This document shows positions 7,841-16,021 of a stretch of DNA of 64,000 nucleotides, in pieces. This DNA is from Phycisphaerae bacterium (GTDB taxonomy: Bacteria > Planctomycetota > Phycisphaerae > Phycisphaerales > SM1A02). The notes beneath the pieces are model-generated. The model saw nothing but the letters and a program-made list of their open reading frames with translations. It searched no databases and was not told the origin of the DNA. Every line of letters starts with the position of its first letter. The first letter of the stretch is position 1. The DNA lies in contig JAEUIU010000021.1 of the NCBI GenBank assembly GCA_016795065.1, positions 124,001-188,000 on the forward strand, in the 5' to 3' direction. The position numbers and the translations under genes are program-made.

Positions 7841-8871
7841 GAGCCAGCCTCCGCCTCGTCAAGCCATCGTCCGACGCGGTCCGCAAAGTAGGTGACGATG
7901 ATGCCGGCGCCTGCCCGCCGAAGGGCAACCAGCGATTCCAGGGCGGCGCTTCGGAGGTCGATCCACCCCCGCTCGGCCGCGGCGACCAGGCTCGAGTACT
8001 CGCCACTGACCTGGTAGGCCGCGATGGGAACACCGACGAACGCCTCGTGAAGGCGTCGCACGACATCCAGGCAGGGCAGCCCCGGCTTGACCATCAGGAT
8101 GTCGGCGCCCTCGGCGAGATCCTGCCCCGCCTCGGCCAGGGCCTCGTCGCCGTTGGCCGGGTCCATCTGGTGGGTGCGACGGTCGCCGAAGCGAGGCGAT
8201 GAGCCCGCAGCGTCGCGAAACGGCCCGTAGAAGGCGCTGGCGTACTTGACGGCATAGGCGAGGATGCCGACGTCCCCATGTCCGCCGCCATCAAGCGACG
8301 CGCGAATCGCCGCGACAGCGCCATCGAACATGCAGCTCGGGGCGACGATGTCCGCCCCCGCTGCGGCATGGGCCTCGGCCATGCGGGCGATGCCCACCAG
8401 CGACTCGTCGTTCAGGACGCGTCCCCCGTCGACCAGCCCGCAGTGCCCGTGCGTCGTGTAGGCGCACAGGCACACATCGGTCATCACCGTCACGCCCGGC
8501 GCCGCCCGCTTCAGAAGTCGCACGGCGCGGGGGACGACGCCTTCCTCATCCCAGGCGCTCGACCCCTGCTCGTCCTTGGTGGCCGGCACGCCGAAAAGAA
8601 GGACCGATCTCACACCGCTCTTCGCGATCGAATCGATCGCTTCGGGAATCGACGCGAGCGCGTGGCGCATCACGCCGGGCATCGATGGCACCGGACCGGC
8701 ATCCGACTCGCGCTCAACGACGAAGATCGGCTGCACCAGCTGATCGACCCGCAGATGGTGTTCGCGGCGAAGGGCCCGCAGTGAGGCGCTTCCGCGCAAC
8801 CGGCGCAGGCGGCGGGCACTCGCCCCCGCCTCGCACCGCGAGCCTGTCTCATGGCTGGTGAACTCATGCAT
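7837..8871 (-). CDS. hemB: Porphobilinogen synthase
   Basis: HemB condenses two 5-aminolevulinate molecules to porphobilinogen. The 344-residue protein has the zinc-type metal site DVCLCAYTTHGHCG (three cysteines). It also has the first active-site lysine in YAVKYASAFYGPFR and the Schiff-base lysine in ILMVKPGLPCLD. The N-terminal 30 residues are basic and Ala/Arg rich and look like an extension. ATG 8871 overlaps the cobA-hemD stop by 8 bases, and its own stop overlaps hemL by 4, which indicates tight translational coupling. Confidence 0.96.
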   Translation of the reverse strand: MHEFTSHETGSRCEAGASARRLRRLRGSASLRALRREHHLRVDQLVQPIFVVERESDAGPVPSMPGVMRHALASIPEAIDSIAKSGVRSVLLFGVPATKDEQGSSAWDEEGVVPRAVRLLKRAAPGVTVMTDVCLCAYTTHGHCGLVDGGRVLNDESLVGIARMAEAHAAAGADIVAPSCMFDGAVAAIRASLDGGGHGDVGILAYAVKYASAFYGPFRDAAGSSPRFGDRRTHQMDPANGDEALAEAGQDLAEGADILMVKPGLPCLDVVRRLHEAFVGVPIAAYQVSGEYSSLVAAAERGWIDLRSAALESLVALRRAGAGIIVTYFADRVGRWLDEAEAGS

Positions 8872-10420
8872 GGTCCGTCGCCTCCACGGGGATGTCCTGC
8901 CCGCCTGAACGGCGTCGCTCCCGAACGGCCCTTTCGAGCGCTTCGAGCACGCCCTCGTCGCCGTAACGCTCGGCGACGATCGGGCCCTGCGTCAAGCGCG
9001 ACACACCGGCGGCCCTCACCGCGTCCGCCGTCGTCGGCCCAACGCAGATCAGGAGAGCATCGCCCAGATCGACGCGATGCTCAACAAGCGAGCGCACGCC
9101 CGACGGACTGTAGAGGAGGGCCGCGTCGATGCCTTGCCTGATCCGCTCCCGCGACGACTCGTCAGGCGGCGCGGGAAGCGTCTCGTAGACGGTCCATTCG
9201 ACGACCTCCGCCCCGTGCCCCCGGAGCGTCGCGGCCGTCTCTTCGCGGGCCAGCGTTCCGCACGGGAAGAACACGCGATCGCCCGGATCGAGCTGGGCGC
9301 CGATCGCTGCGGTGAGGGCCGTGGCCCGATGTTCGGCGGGGACAAGGTCGGCACGAACACCCAGCACCCGTTCGAGTTCGGAGGCGGTCTTCGCCCCGAT
9401 CGCCGCCACGCGCGGGCCGGCCAGGGCCCGCGCGTCGAGCCCTTGGGCATCGAGCGCCCGAGCGAGCCCGCGAACGCCATGCAGGCTGGTCACGACGAGC
9501 CACTGGAACCCCTTCAACGGCGGCAGCGCGGGAAGAGGATCGGGATACCGGATTCGAATGAGCGGGGCGTCGATGACATCGGCACCGCGCTCTCGCAACG
9601 TCCTGACGAGGCCGCGACTCGCCGACGGCGGCCGGGTCATCAGGACCCGCACGCCCTCGAGACTGCGCATCGCCTGGCGCCCCGCCCTTGCCGCCGTGGG
9701 ACCGATGAGGAGCACCGCCGGCGACGCGATGCGGGCCCGTTCGGCCGCCTCGGCGATGGCACCTAACGATTCGTTCACCTCGCGCTGCGCCCGCCAGGTG
9801 CCCCGTTCGATCATCGCCGCCGGAGTCGTCGGAGCGCGACCCGCCGCGATGAGTCCCCTCGCAAACTCCGCGACGCGCTCCCGTCCCATCAGGACCACCA
9901 CGGTGTCCATGCGGGCGAGAGCCGCATAGTCCGGGGGCGTGTCGTCAAGCCCTTCGCCTTGGCGGGCCGTGACGATCGCGACGGAGCGGGCGATGCCCCG
10001 TTCCGTGACGGGGATTCCCGCCGCCGCCGCCGCCGCGAACGCGCTCGACACGCCGGGCACCACCTCGCAGGGGATGCCGGCCGCGCGACAGGCATCCAAC
10101 TCCTCGCTTCCACGACCGAAGACAAACGGGTCGCCACCCTTGAGCCGGACGACGAACGCTCCACGGCGGGCCCGTTCGATGAGGATCGCGTGAATCGCCT
10201 CCTGCATCGCCTTGGCGCCGCCCGGCTGCTTGCCCACGTCGATCAGTTCGGCACGCCGCGCCCTGGCCAGGAGTTCCGGGTCGACCAGGCGGTCGTGCAC
10301 GACGACGTCGGCCGAGGCGAGCAGCTCGGCGCCGCGCATCGTGATGAGGTCCGGATCGCCCGGTCCGGCTCCGACGAGGGCGACCCGGCCGGCGCCCGGG
10401 GACGGTCGAGGGGCGATCAT
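8864..10420 (-). CDS. cobA-hemD: CobA-HemD fusion: uroporphyrinogen-III C-methyltransferase / uroporphyrinogen-III synthase
   Basis: This 518-residue bifunctional enzyme has two parts. Residues 1 to about 250 are a SAM-dependent methyltransferase (VALVGAGPGDPDLITMRG, VHDRLV, VRLKGGDPFVFGRG, PGVSSAFAAAAAAGIP) that makes precorrin-2. Residues about 260-510 form a HemD domain (GVRVLMTRPPSASRGLV, YSPSGVRSLVEH) that cyclises hydroxymethylbilane. Such CobA-HemD fusions are known in anaerobic bacteria. The gene overlaps its upstream neighbour (HemC part) by 4 bases and hemB by 8. It supplies precorrin-2 for siroheme, fitting the sulfite reductase in the same operon. Confidence 0.95.
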   Translation of the reverse strand: MIAPRPSPGAGRVALVGAGPGDPDLITMRGAELLASADVVVHDRLVDPELLARARRAELIDVGKQPGGAKAMQEAIHAILIERARRGAFVVRLKGGDPFVFGRGSEELDACRAAGIPCEVVPGVSSAFAAAAAAGIPVTERGIARSVAIVTARQGEGLDDTPPDYAALARMDTVVVLMGRERVAEFARGLIAAGRAPTTPAAMIERGTWRAQREVNESLGAIAEAAERARIASPAVLLIGPTAARAGRQAMRSLEGVRVLMTRPPSASRGLVRTLRERGADVIDAPLIRIRYPDPLPALPPLKGFQWLVVTSLHGVRGLARALDAQGLDARALAGPRVAAIGAKTASELERVLGVRADLVPAEHRATALTAAIGAQLDPGDRVFFPCGTLAREETAATLRGHGAEVVEWTVYETLPAPPDESSRERIRQGIDAALLYSPSGVRSLVEHRVDLGDALLICVGPTTADAVRAAGVSRLTQGPIVAERYGDEGVLEALERAVRERRRSGGQDIPVEATDHA

Positions 10421-12504
10421 GCGTATGCCTCCATCGTGCGCCGCTCGCTGCCTAACAGTTCGATGGCTTCGGCGACCAGCGCATCGCCATCATCGCCCGC
10501 CAGCCCGATGTCGCGCAAGGCGCCGCTGCGCCGGGCGATCAGGCGGATCCGCACCGCGAGACCCGCCCCCGACGGCGCCGCATGGACGCCGGCAAGCCAG
10601 CGGCGGTCGGCTTCCGGTGACTCGACCTCGGCGGCGATGCGCCGTTCGACATCGACCGCCCGTCGCGTACCGCCGTCGTCGACCAGGGTGCAGGCGTCGC
10701 GCGCCGGCTGATCGTCGCTGCGGACGGTGAGGGCGATCGCTCCCTGTCCCGCCTCCGGCACGAAGCGATCGATCGGCCAGCGCTCGGCCACCCGGTCGAG
10801 GGCATCCAGACGTGCGAGGCCAGCGGTGGCGAGTATCGCCCCGTCCATCGCACCATTCGCCACCGCGGCAATGCGGGCGTCGACCGCGCCGCGAAGAGGC
10901 ACCGCCCGCAGGTCGGGCCGCAGGGCCGCAAGCTGGGCGGTCCGGCGCACGCTGCTGGTGCCGATCGCTGCCCCTCTCGGCAAGGCCGCGAGCGGTCTGC
11001 CGTCCGCGGTCACCAGTGACTCGTCCGCCGGCCCCCGGGCCAGGTACGCGGCGATCATGGTTCCCTGCGACGGCGCCCCATGCGTCAGGGGCAGGTCCTT
11101 GAGGCTATGGACGGCGATGTCAATCCGGTCGTCGGCGAGGGCCCGCTCCAACTCGTCGGTGAACGGACCCTCGACGCCCTGCTCGATCGAGAACGATTCG
11201 ATGGTTCGCGAGAGGTCGCGGTCGCCGACCGTCGAGCACTCCACGATCCGCGTCGCATACCCACAGGCTTCCAGTGCCGCCACCGCAAGCTCGGCCTGGC
11301 GGAGAGCCAATCGGCTCGCGCGGGTCCCGATCCGCAACGTGCGACCGGGTGCGTGCCACCGGGCAAGGGCGAGGATCGCCTCGTGCAGTTCATTCGATGT
11401 ACCCAGCGCGGGCAGGACGATCGCGTCTTGGCCGACCATGCGATGGCCGACGTCGTTCAGGTGATGGTCACCGCCGCCGATGAGAAACGGCACGACCACA
11501 ATGCGCCCAACCGCCAGCCGTTCCATGACCTCGTCGATGTGCGGCGCCTGGTCGAGAAATGCCGCCTCGACCGCCGCCCCTTCGCCGCGACGGCGAAGCT
11601 CATGGCGTATCGCGCCGGCCAGCGATTCGGTTGCTGCCGCACTGGTGATGGAGCGCCGCGTCCCGTGGCCGATGACCAGCACCGCCGACGCCTCGGTCTC
11701 GACCGTCGCCTCGACCGCCGCATCGCGCACGCGATCGAGCAGGCGGCGCACCGCACCGACCGGGCGGGTGATCCGAAGCTGCGGGGGGAGCTGTCCATGA
11801 TCGTCCGCCAAGGCCCGGGGAAGGACCTCGCGGACGAAGTATCCATCGCTGGTCATCATCGGGATCACGGTCACCGGAAAGCGACCCGCGATGCCGCGAA
11901 CGTCCGTGAATCCTGGCGTGCCGAGCCGAAACGCAGGGACGACGGCGTCCCGTCCGAGGCTGGTGCGCAAGCAGCCGGACAGGCGCCTGGCCTCCTCGAG
12001 CACGAGGGCGTTGGCAGGCGAACCTTCCCCCGCGCCATGTGCCGCGAGGACGATCGTCGGGCGCTCGATCCGATGCACGCCCCGTTCCAACTCCTCGGCG
12101 ACGACCGCCTCGGCCGCAGCGACCGCGTCCCGGTCGCAATCGCGCCCGGCCAGATCGGCCAGCCGAAGGACGGTCACTCGTCCGTCGCGGCTTGAGGCGA
12201 CCAGCGACGGCGCCCCAAGGTCAACCGCCAGCGCTCCCTCCGGCATTCGGTCGAGGTCCGCCTCGCCGATCAGGCAATGCGGCGAGGTCGTGGCCGCAAT
12301 GAGGATGCCTGTGTGGGCGAGGAGCTCGGGAAGCTCGTCGAGGCTGCGCACGCGGGCGCCGTCGAAGCGTCGATCCGCACGCACGCGGTCGGTGTGCCGC
12401 GTCAGCACGTCCAGCGCGACTTTGCCCTCGCGCTGCAGCCCAGCGTGGAGGTCGGCGGCGAGCGCGCCGCTGCCGATGATCGTGCACCGGCCCAGGTCGC
12501 CCGC
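10417..12504 (-). CDS. hemC: HemA NAD-binding domain - CbiX - HemC fusion (frameshifted distal part)
   Basis: This frame continues the glutamyl-tRNA reductase encoded by the adjacent upstream frame. It begins with the NAD(P)-binding domain (GRCTIIGSGALAADLHAGL, from about 12489). Next come two CbiX/SirB-type chelatase modules: LAAHGAGEGSPANAL, then VIGHGTRRS with VPFLIGGGDHHLNDV. It ends as a complete hydroxymethylbilane synthase (LRIGTRASRLALRQAELA, HSLKDLPL, IGTSSVRRTAQL). The second CbiX module keeps the HG and GGDHH ligand motifs; in the first, the distal histidine region reads SDGYF. There is no start codon of its own at the junction. The frame is offset by one from the N-terminal part, so a -1 shift near 12490-12510 is needed to join them. 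The usual GluTR dimerisation domain is nearly absent. The stop overlaps cobA-hemD by 4 bases. Confidence 0.8.
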   Translation of the reverse strand, partial: AGDLGRCTIIGSGALAADLHAGLQREGKVALDVLTRHTDRVRADRRFDGARVRSLDELPELLAHTGILIAATTSPHCLIGEADLDRMPEGALAVDLGAPSLVASSRDGRVTVLRLADLAGRDCDRDAVAAAEAVVAEELERGVHRIERPTIVLAAHGAGEGSPANALVLEEARRLSGCLRTSLGRDAVVPAFRLGTPGFTDVRGIAGRFPVTVIPMMTSDGYFVREVLPRALADDHGQLPPQLRITRPVGAVRRLLDRVRDAAVEATVETEASAVLVIGHGTRRSITSAAATESLAGAIRHELRRRGEGAAVEAAFLDQAPHIDEVMERLAVGRIVVVPFLIGGGDHHLNDVGHRMVGQDAIVLPALGTSNELHEAILALARWHAPGRTLRIGTRASRLALRQAELAVAALEACGYATRIVECSTVGDRDLSRTIESFSIEQGVEGPFTDELERALADDRIDIAVHSLKDLPLTHGAPSQGTMIAAYLARGPADESLVTADGRPLAALPRGAAIGTSSVRRTAQLAALRPDLRAVPLRGAVDARIAAVANGAMDGAILATAGLARLDALDRVAERWPIDRFVPEAGQGAIALTVRSDDQPARDACTLVDDGGTRRAVDVERRIAAEVESPEADRRWLAGVHAAPSGAGLAVRIRLIARRSGALRDIGLAGDDGDALVAEAIELLGSERRTMEAYA

Positions 12505-13016
12505 GACGCCCGGGCCGCGCCCACCGCGTCGATCGTTGCCGAGACATACGAACGGGCCAGCGCCCCAAGCGGCGTCTCCGCCCGGACTCGGCGTCCGGCG
12601 CGAATGGCCCGCACGGCCAGCGTCGCGAGCATGCCGTTCTCCTTGGAGCCCAGAACGCCGGCGCTGCGGGCCCGCTGCACGGCCCGGGTGACCTGTCCAA
12701 GCACGTGCGGCTCGCCTCGCAATCGCGACTCGAGTCCTGCGGCGATCCGAAGGAGTCGCGCTGCGCACGCCGGACCATGGCGAACCGCGGCGCACTCGAG
12801 GGCCACCCCACACAGCTCACTCGGCAGTCTCGCTTCAGGCGCCGCCGAAACGAAGAGTTCGAACCGTTCGCAGGTCGCCAGGACCAGGCACTCGTCCACG
12901 CCGGATCCGAGCTCGCGGAGGGCCTCGTCGATCCACTCCGGACGGCTTGCCAGCCGCTGTCGCGCGGCCTGGGCCGATGCGGCACTTGCCTGGATGCCGT
13001 GCAACCGCTCGATCAC
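12402..13016 (-). CDS. hemA: Glutamyl-tRNA reductase N-terminal part (frameshifted from the CbiX-HemC fusion)
   Basis: The frame encodes the catalytic N-terminal and spacer regions of glutamyl-tRNA reductase, which makes glutamate-1-semialdehyde. It has the nucleophile Cys49 in VLATCERFELFV, then ESRLRGEPHVLGQV (residues 96-109) and ARSYVSATIDAVGAARAS to about 171. After that this frame runs into meaningless, Arg/Ser-rich sequence and stops at 12402. The frame offset by one continues perfectly as GDLGRCTIIGSG. ATG 13016 overlaps the cysI stop (ATGA), so the start is secure. The joined product would be about 866 residues. No canonical slippery heptamer is visible, so a one-base deletion, an assembly error or unrecognised recoding are all possible. 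Confidence 0.8.
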   Translation of the reverse strand: MIERLHGIQASAASAQAARQRLASRPEWIDEALRELGSGVDECLVLATCERFELFVSAAPEARLPSELCGVALECAAVRHGPACAARLLRIAAGLESRLRGEPHVLGQVTRAVQRARSAGVLGSKENGMLATLAVRAIRAGRRVRAETPLGALARSYVSATIDAVGAARASRATWAGARSSAAARSPPTSTLGCSARAKSRWTC

Positions 13017-14812
13017 GAGCCCGACTCCGCAACGCCGCGCACGGTCAGGGCGACGAGCGAGGAGGTCGGAGCTTCCTTGCCGGTGAGGATCGTGCGCGGA
13101 TCGCGCGGCGGCAGGATGCGCTGGTAGAAGTCGCCCAGGCTCTCATCGTCACGACGCTCGCGGCTGAAGCGCTCAAGGAGCGGCCTGAGCACGACCACGA
13201 ACTGTTCGATCGGCACATCGGCGGCGAAGAGGTCGGCCAAGCGATCGCCGGCCAGGCCGCCGCCGACATACACGTGATAGACGCCCGGCTTGCGGCCGAC
13301 GAGGGCGATGTCGGCGTTGTACGGACGGGCACAGCCGTTCGGGCAGCCGGTCATCCGCACGGTCAGGGGAACGCCTCCGACGCCGATGCGCTCGAGCTCG
13401 CGCTCGAGGAGGTCGATCGTCGACGGCATGATCCGCTCGGAATCGGTGAGGGCCAGTCCACAGGTCGGCAGGGCCGGGCAGGCCATCGACCAGCGCCGGG
13501 CAGGGCTGAGCTCCTCGACCGTGCGAACGCCGTGCTCGCGGAGGATGGCGACCAGCCGTGCCACCGATTCGGGCTGCAGATCGGTGAAGAGAATGCTCTG
13601 CATCGGCGTCAGGCGGACATTGGGGTTCAGCTCGTCGATGATCCGCCGGAACGCGGAGCGATAGCGCACCGTGTCGCCGTCCGCCACCCTTCCGTTCTCG
13701 ACGAACACGCCGTAGAAGTCGCGGCCATCACCCTGTTCGTGGTGACCGATGTGGTCGAGCTCGCGGGGGCGCTCCGTCCTGACCGGCGGCGCCAGCTCCC
13801 AGTCGACGCGCGAGCGGAATTCCTGCACGAATCGTTCGACTCCCCACGACTCGAGAAGGTACTTGAGCCGGGCGTGGCGCCGATCGACCCGATTGCCCAG
13901 GTCGCGGTAGATGGCCCCGACGGTGCGGACGGCGTCGATGGCACGCTCGGGCGGCAGGTAGCCGATCGGCGTGGCGATGCGCGCGAAGGTGTCGGACTTG
14001 TTGTGGGTCATGCCCAGTCCGCCGCCGACGAGCAGGTTGTAGCCAACGATGGTCCCGCCGCGGGTGATGCCGACGAGTCCGCAGTCGTAGGTGAAGATGT
14101 CGATCGAGTTGTCGGTATCGAGGGCAATGCCCGTCTTGAACTTGCGGGGCAGGTAGCGATCGCCGTAGAAGGGCTCCTCGTCGCCGTTGGATGCGACCCG
14201 CTCGCCGTCGAGCCAGATCTCCGCGTAGGCGCCGGTCGCCGGCGACAGTTCGATGGCGACCTCGTGGGCGACTCGCTGCACCGTCCTGTGGGCCTCGTCG
14301 GCGAACGGCGCCGGCGGCGCCATCACGTTCCGCTGGACATCGCCGCAGGCCGAGAGCGTGCTGAGGAAGGCACGATTGATGCCCTGCATGAGCGTCTTGA
14401 GGTCGCCCTTGGCGATGCCGTGGTACTGGATGCTCTGTCTCGTGGTCAGACGGAGCGTCCCGTTTCCGACGGTGTCGGAAAGGGCGTCAAGCTCGAGCCA
14501 CTGACGGCCGGTGAGGGCTCCACCCGGGATGCGAAGGCGGACCATCATCGAGTAGCTCTTGCCGGCGCCGCCGTGGCGCGTGTCACGGTTGTCCTGCTGG
14601 TAGATCCCGTGGAACTTCAGGAGATGCTTGTCGTCCTCGGTGAAGCAGGGCGCCGCCCCGTCGGCAAGCGTCTCGGCGATGTGGCCGCGCAAGGCGCGGC
14701 TCTCGAGCTTCGCGACCTCGACCCGCGAAAGCTCCGTCGCCGGCTGCTGCGCGACCTGCGGAGGCACGGCGGACCCCTGCCCGGAGGAGTTGGGTGGCGT
14801 GTGGTCGGTCAT
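13013..14812 (-). CDS. cysI: Sulfite reductase hemoprotein (siroheme, [4Fe-4S])
   Basis: The 599-residue enzyme reduces sulfite to sulfide with six electrons. It has the siroheme/[4Fe-4S] cysteines in ACPALPTC (445, 451) and GCPNGC (490, 494), the repeated ferrite-like domains, and substrate-binding segments TLRLTTRQSIQYHG and ACGDVQRNV. The ATG at 14812 forms ATGA with the cysH stop, so it is chosen over an in-frame ATG 15 codons upstream. A nitrite reductase of the same superfamily would look similar, but coupling to cysH favours sulfite. The donor is probably ferredoxin, because no cysJ is next to it. The neighbouring hem/cob genes make the siroheme it needs. Confidence 0.92.
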   Translation of the reverse strand: MTDHTPPNSSGQGSAVPPQVAQQPATELSRVEVAKLESRALRGHIAETLADGAAPCFTEDDKHLLKFHGIYQQDNRDTRHGGAGKSYSMMVRLRIPGGALTGRQWLELDALSDTVGNGTLRLTTRQSIQYHGIAKGDLKTLMQGINRAFLSTLSACGDVQRNVMAPPAPFADEAHRTVQRVAHEVAIELSPATGAYAEIWLDGERVASNGDEEPFYGDRYLPRKFKTGIALDTDNSIDIFTYDCGLVGITRGGTIVGYNLLVGGGLGMTHNKSDTFARIATPIGYLPPERAIDAVRTVGAIYRDLGNRVDRRHARLKYLLESWGVERFVQEFRSRVDWELAPPVRTERPRELDHIGHHEQGDGRDFYGVFVENGRVADGDTVRYRSAFRRIIDELNPNVRLTPMQSILFTDLQPESVARLVAILREHGVRTVEELSPARRWSMACPALPTCGLALTDSERIMPSTIDLLERELERIGVGGVPLTVRMTGCPNGCARPYNADIALVGRKPGVYHVYVGGGLAGDRLADLFAADVPIEQFVVVLRPLLERFSRERRDDESLGDFYQRILPPRDPRTILTGKEAPTSSLVALTVRGVAESGS

Positions 14813-15549
14813 GCTCGGCCAATCCGTCCTGTGAGCGGGTCGGTGTGCAGGCCACATTCGGTCTTGCCGGTTCCGGACCAGCGGCCGGCGCGCGAATAGT
14901 CGGTGGGCCGGGCCCCTTCGACGGGCCGCGTGCAGTGCGTGCAGCCGAAGGTCGGGTAGCCCGCGTCATGGAGCGGACTGATCGGAACGTCGCGCTCGCG
15001 AACGTACTGGTACACCTGCTCGCGCGACCACGGGGCGAGCGGACTGATCTTCACGATCTCGAAGGACGAATCCCAGACGATCGTCTCGACCGAGGAGCGG
15101 GTCGAGGACTGGTCGCGACGAATGCCCGTCATCCATGCATCGGCGTTTCGAAGGAGCTGACGCATCGGCTCGACCTTGCGAATGCGGCAGCAGAGGTCCG
15201 GCTCGCGCGACCAGAGCTCCGGGCCGTGGATCCGCTCCTGCTCCGCCGGACTCATCGCGTTGCCGCGATTCACGAAACAGAGCGTCGGATAGCGTCGCGA
15301 GAGGCGATCCCGCAGGTCAATGGTCTCGGGAAAGAGAAACTGGGTATCGAGATAGGCGATCTCGACCGACACGCCTAGCGCGGCGATCATGTCGATCATC
15401 ACGCAACCCTACATGCCGAACGCGGTCGTCACCACCAGTTTCCGCGAGGAGAACCGGGCAAAGGCCCATGCGATCACCTCCTGCGGCGACCGCTCGACCC
15501 GCGGCGTGGCGGATCCGGGGGCATGCTGGGGAATGACGGGAAGGTGCAT
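14809..15549 (-). pseudogene. cysH: Adenylylsulfate (APS)-type reductase CysH with an in-frame TAG
   Basis: CysH reduces APS or PAPS to sulfite. From ATG 15549 (AGGAGAG ribosome site before it) the frame reads through KLVVTTAFGM, meets TAG at 15411-15409, then continues in frame with GCVMIDMIAALGVSVEIAYL. In this family the position is normally Glu in a TxFGxEG motif, so GAG has become TAG. The downstream part is intact: LDTQFLFPET, DLCCRIRKVEP, FGCTHC and KTECGLH, i.e. the cysteine set of iron-sulfur APS reductases plus the catalytic Cys. A shortened product could start at GTG 15402 or the ATG after it, but would lack the N-terminal 49 codons, including the start of the nucleotide-binding fold. 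First gene of the operon, coupled to cysI by ATGA. Confidence 0.8.
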
Positions 15550-15583
15550 GGGGAGGGCTCTCCTGACTGGCGCGAAAAGACAG

Positions 15584-15687
15584 CGACCCGCGGGCGGGCC
15601 GCGGGTCGTGGTGGGTTGCGAGTCGTTGTGGACTTCCCTTTCTGGAAGTCTCGGTCCTTATGCGGGCCTTTGTTTCGAAAGGCCTGC
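15584..15687 (-). promoter_or_regulatory. Structured leader of the cysH operon: three successive hairpins
   Basis: Upstream of cysH on the minus strand lie three near-perfect hairpins. One is at 15662-15687 (GGCCTTT/AAAGGCC with flanking pairs, 6-base loop). One is at 15631-15650 (GACTTCC/GGAAGTC, 6-base loop). One is at 15584-15608 (CGACCCGC/GCGGGTCG). None ends in a clear U-run on the minus strand. I do not recognise a SAM-I or SAM-II riboswitch core. Together they look like a regulatory 5' leader for sulfur assimilation, but the type is unknown. Confidence 0.45.
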
Positions 15688-15966
15688 CAGGAAGACGTCG
15701 CGCCGTCGACAGCGGATCCCGCACGCGTTCGTGCGGCAACAACACCCGAATCGACAACAGGAGACGAAAGCGATCACGCCTGCAATCTGCCGTGAAGGTC
15801 GGTGATTGTCAAGTGCGGAGTGGTGGACTCACAGCAATCACACGCTCTTTCGAGATACGGAACCGGTCACCCCGCGCAGGCTTCGTCTGAGAACGAGGCG
15901 AAACGACCTCGGGACGGTCCATGCGCATCCGCTTCGGTCGGCGCCGGCGATCGGTCAGAGAGCGCC
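15688..15966. other. Divergent intergenic region between cysH and the EamA gene
   Basis: No supported gene is visible here; open frames that cross it lack family features. The cysH promoter should lie in this stretch, upstream of the three hairpins. The only motif I can place is the TACACT box just downstream, facing the EamA gene. Confidence 0.4.
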
Positions 15967-15972
15967 TACACT
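15967..15972 (+). promoter_or_regulatory. TACACT -10 box upstream of the EamA gene
   Basis: TACACT followed by CCGCCC lies about 50 bases before the EamA start. The same box precedes rpsA, the C39-like gene and the cotH-type gene in this window. No convincing -35 TTGACA is seen. Confidence 0.45.
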
Positions 15973-16021
15973 CCGCCCCCTGCACCGGGCGAGCCCTGCT
16001 CGCCGCCCACCTGAGACCCTC

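Noticed and set aside
12470..12520. Programmed -1 frameshift site in hemA
   Set aside because: No X-XXY-YYZ slippery heptamer in the right frame was found; kept only as an unproven alternative.
12947..14899. Plus-strand open frame of 650 codons
   Set aside because: Antisense to cysI and its siroheme cysteines; shadow.
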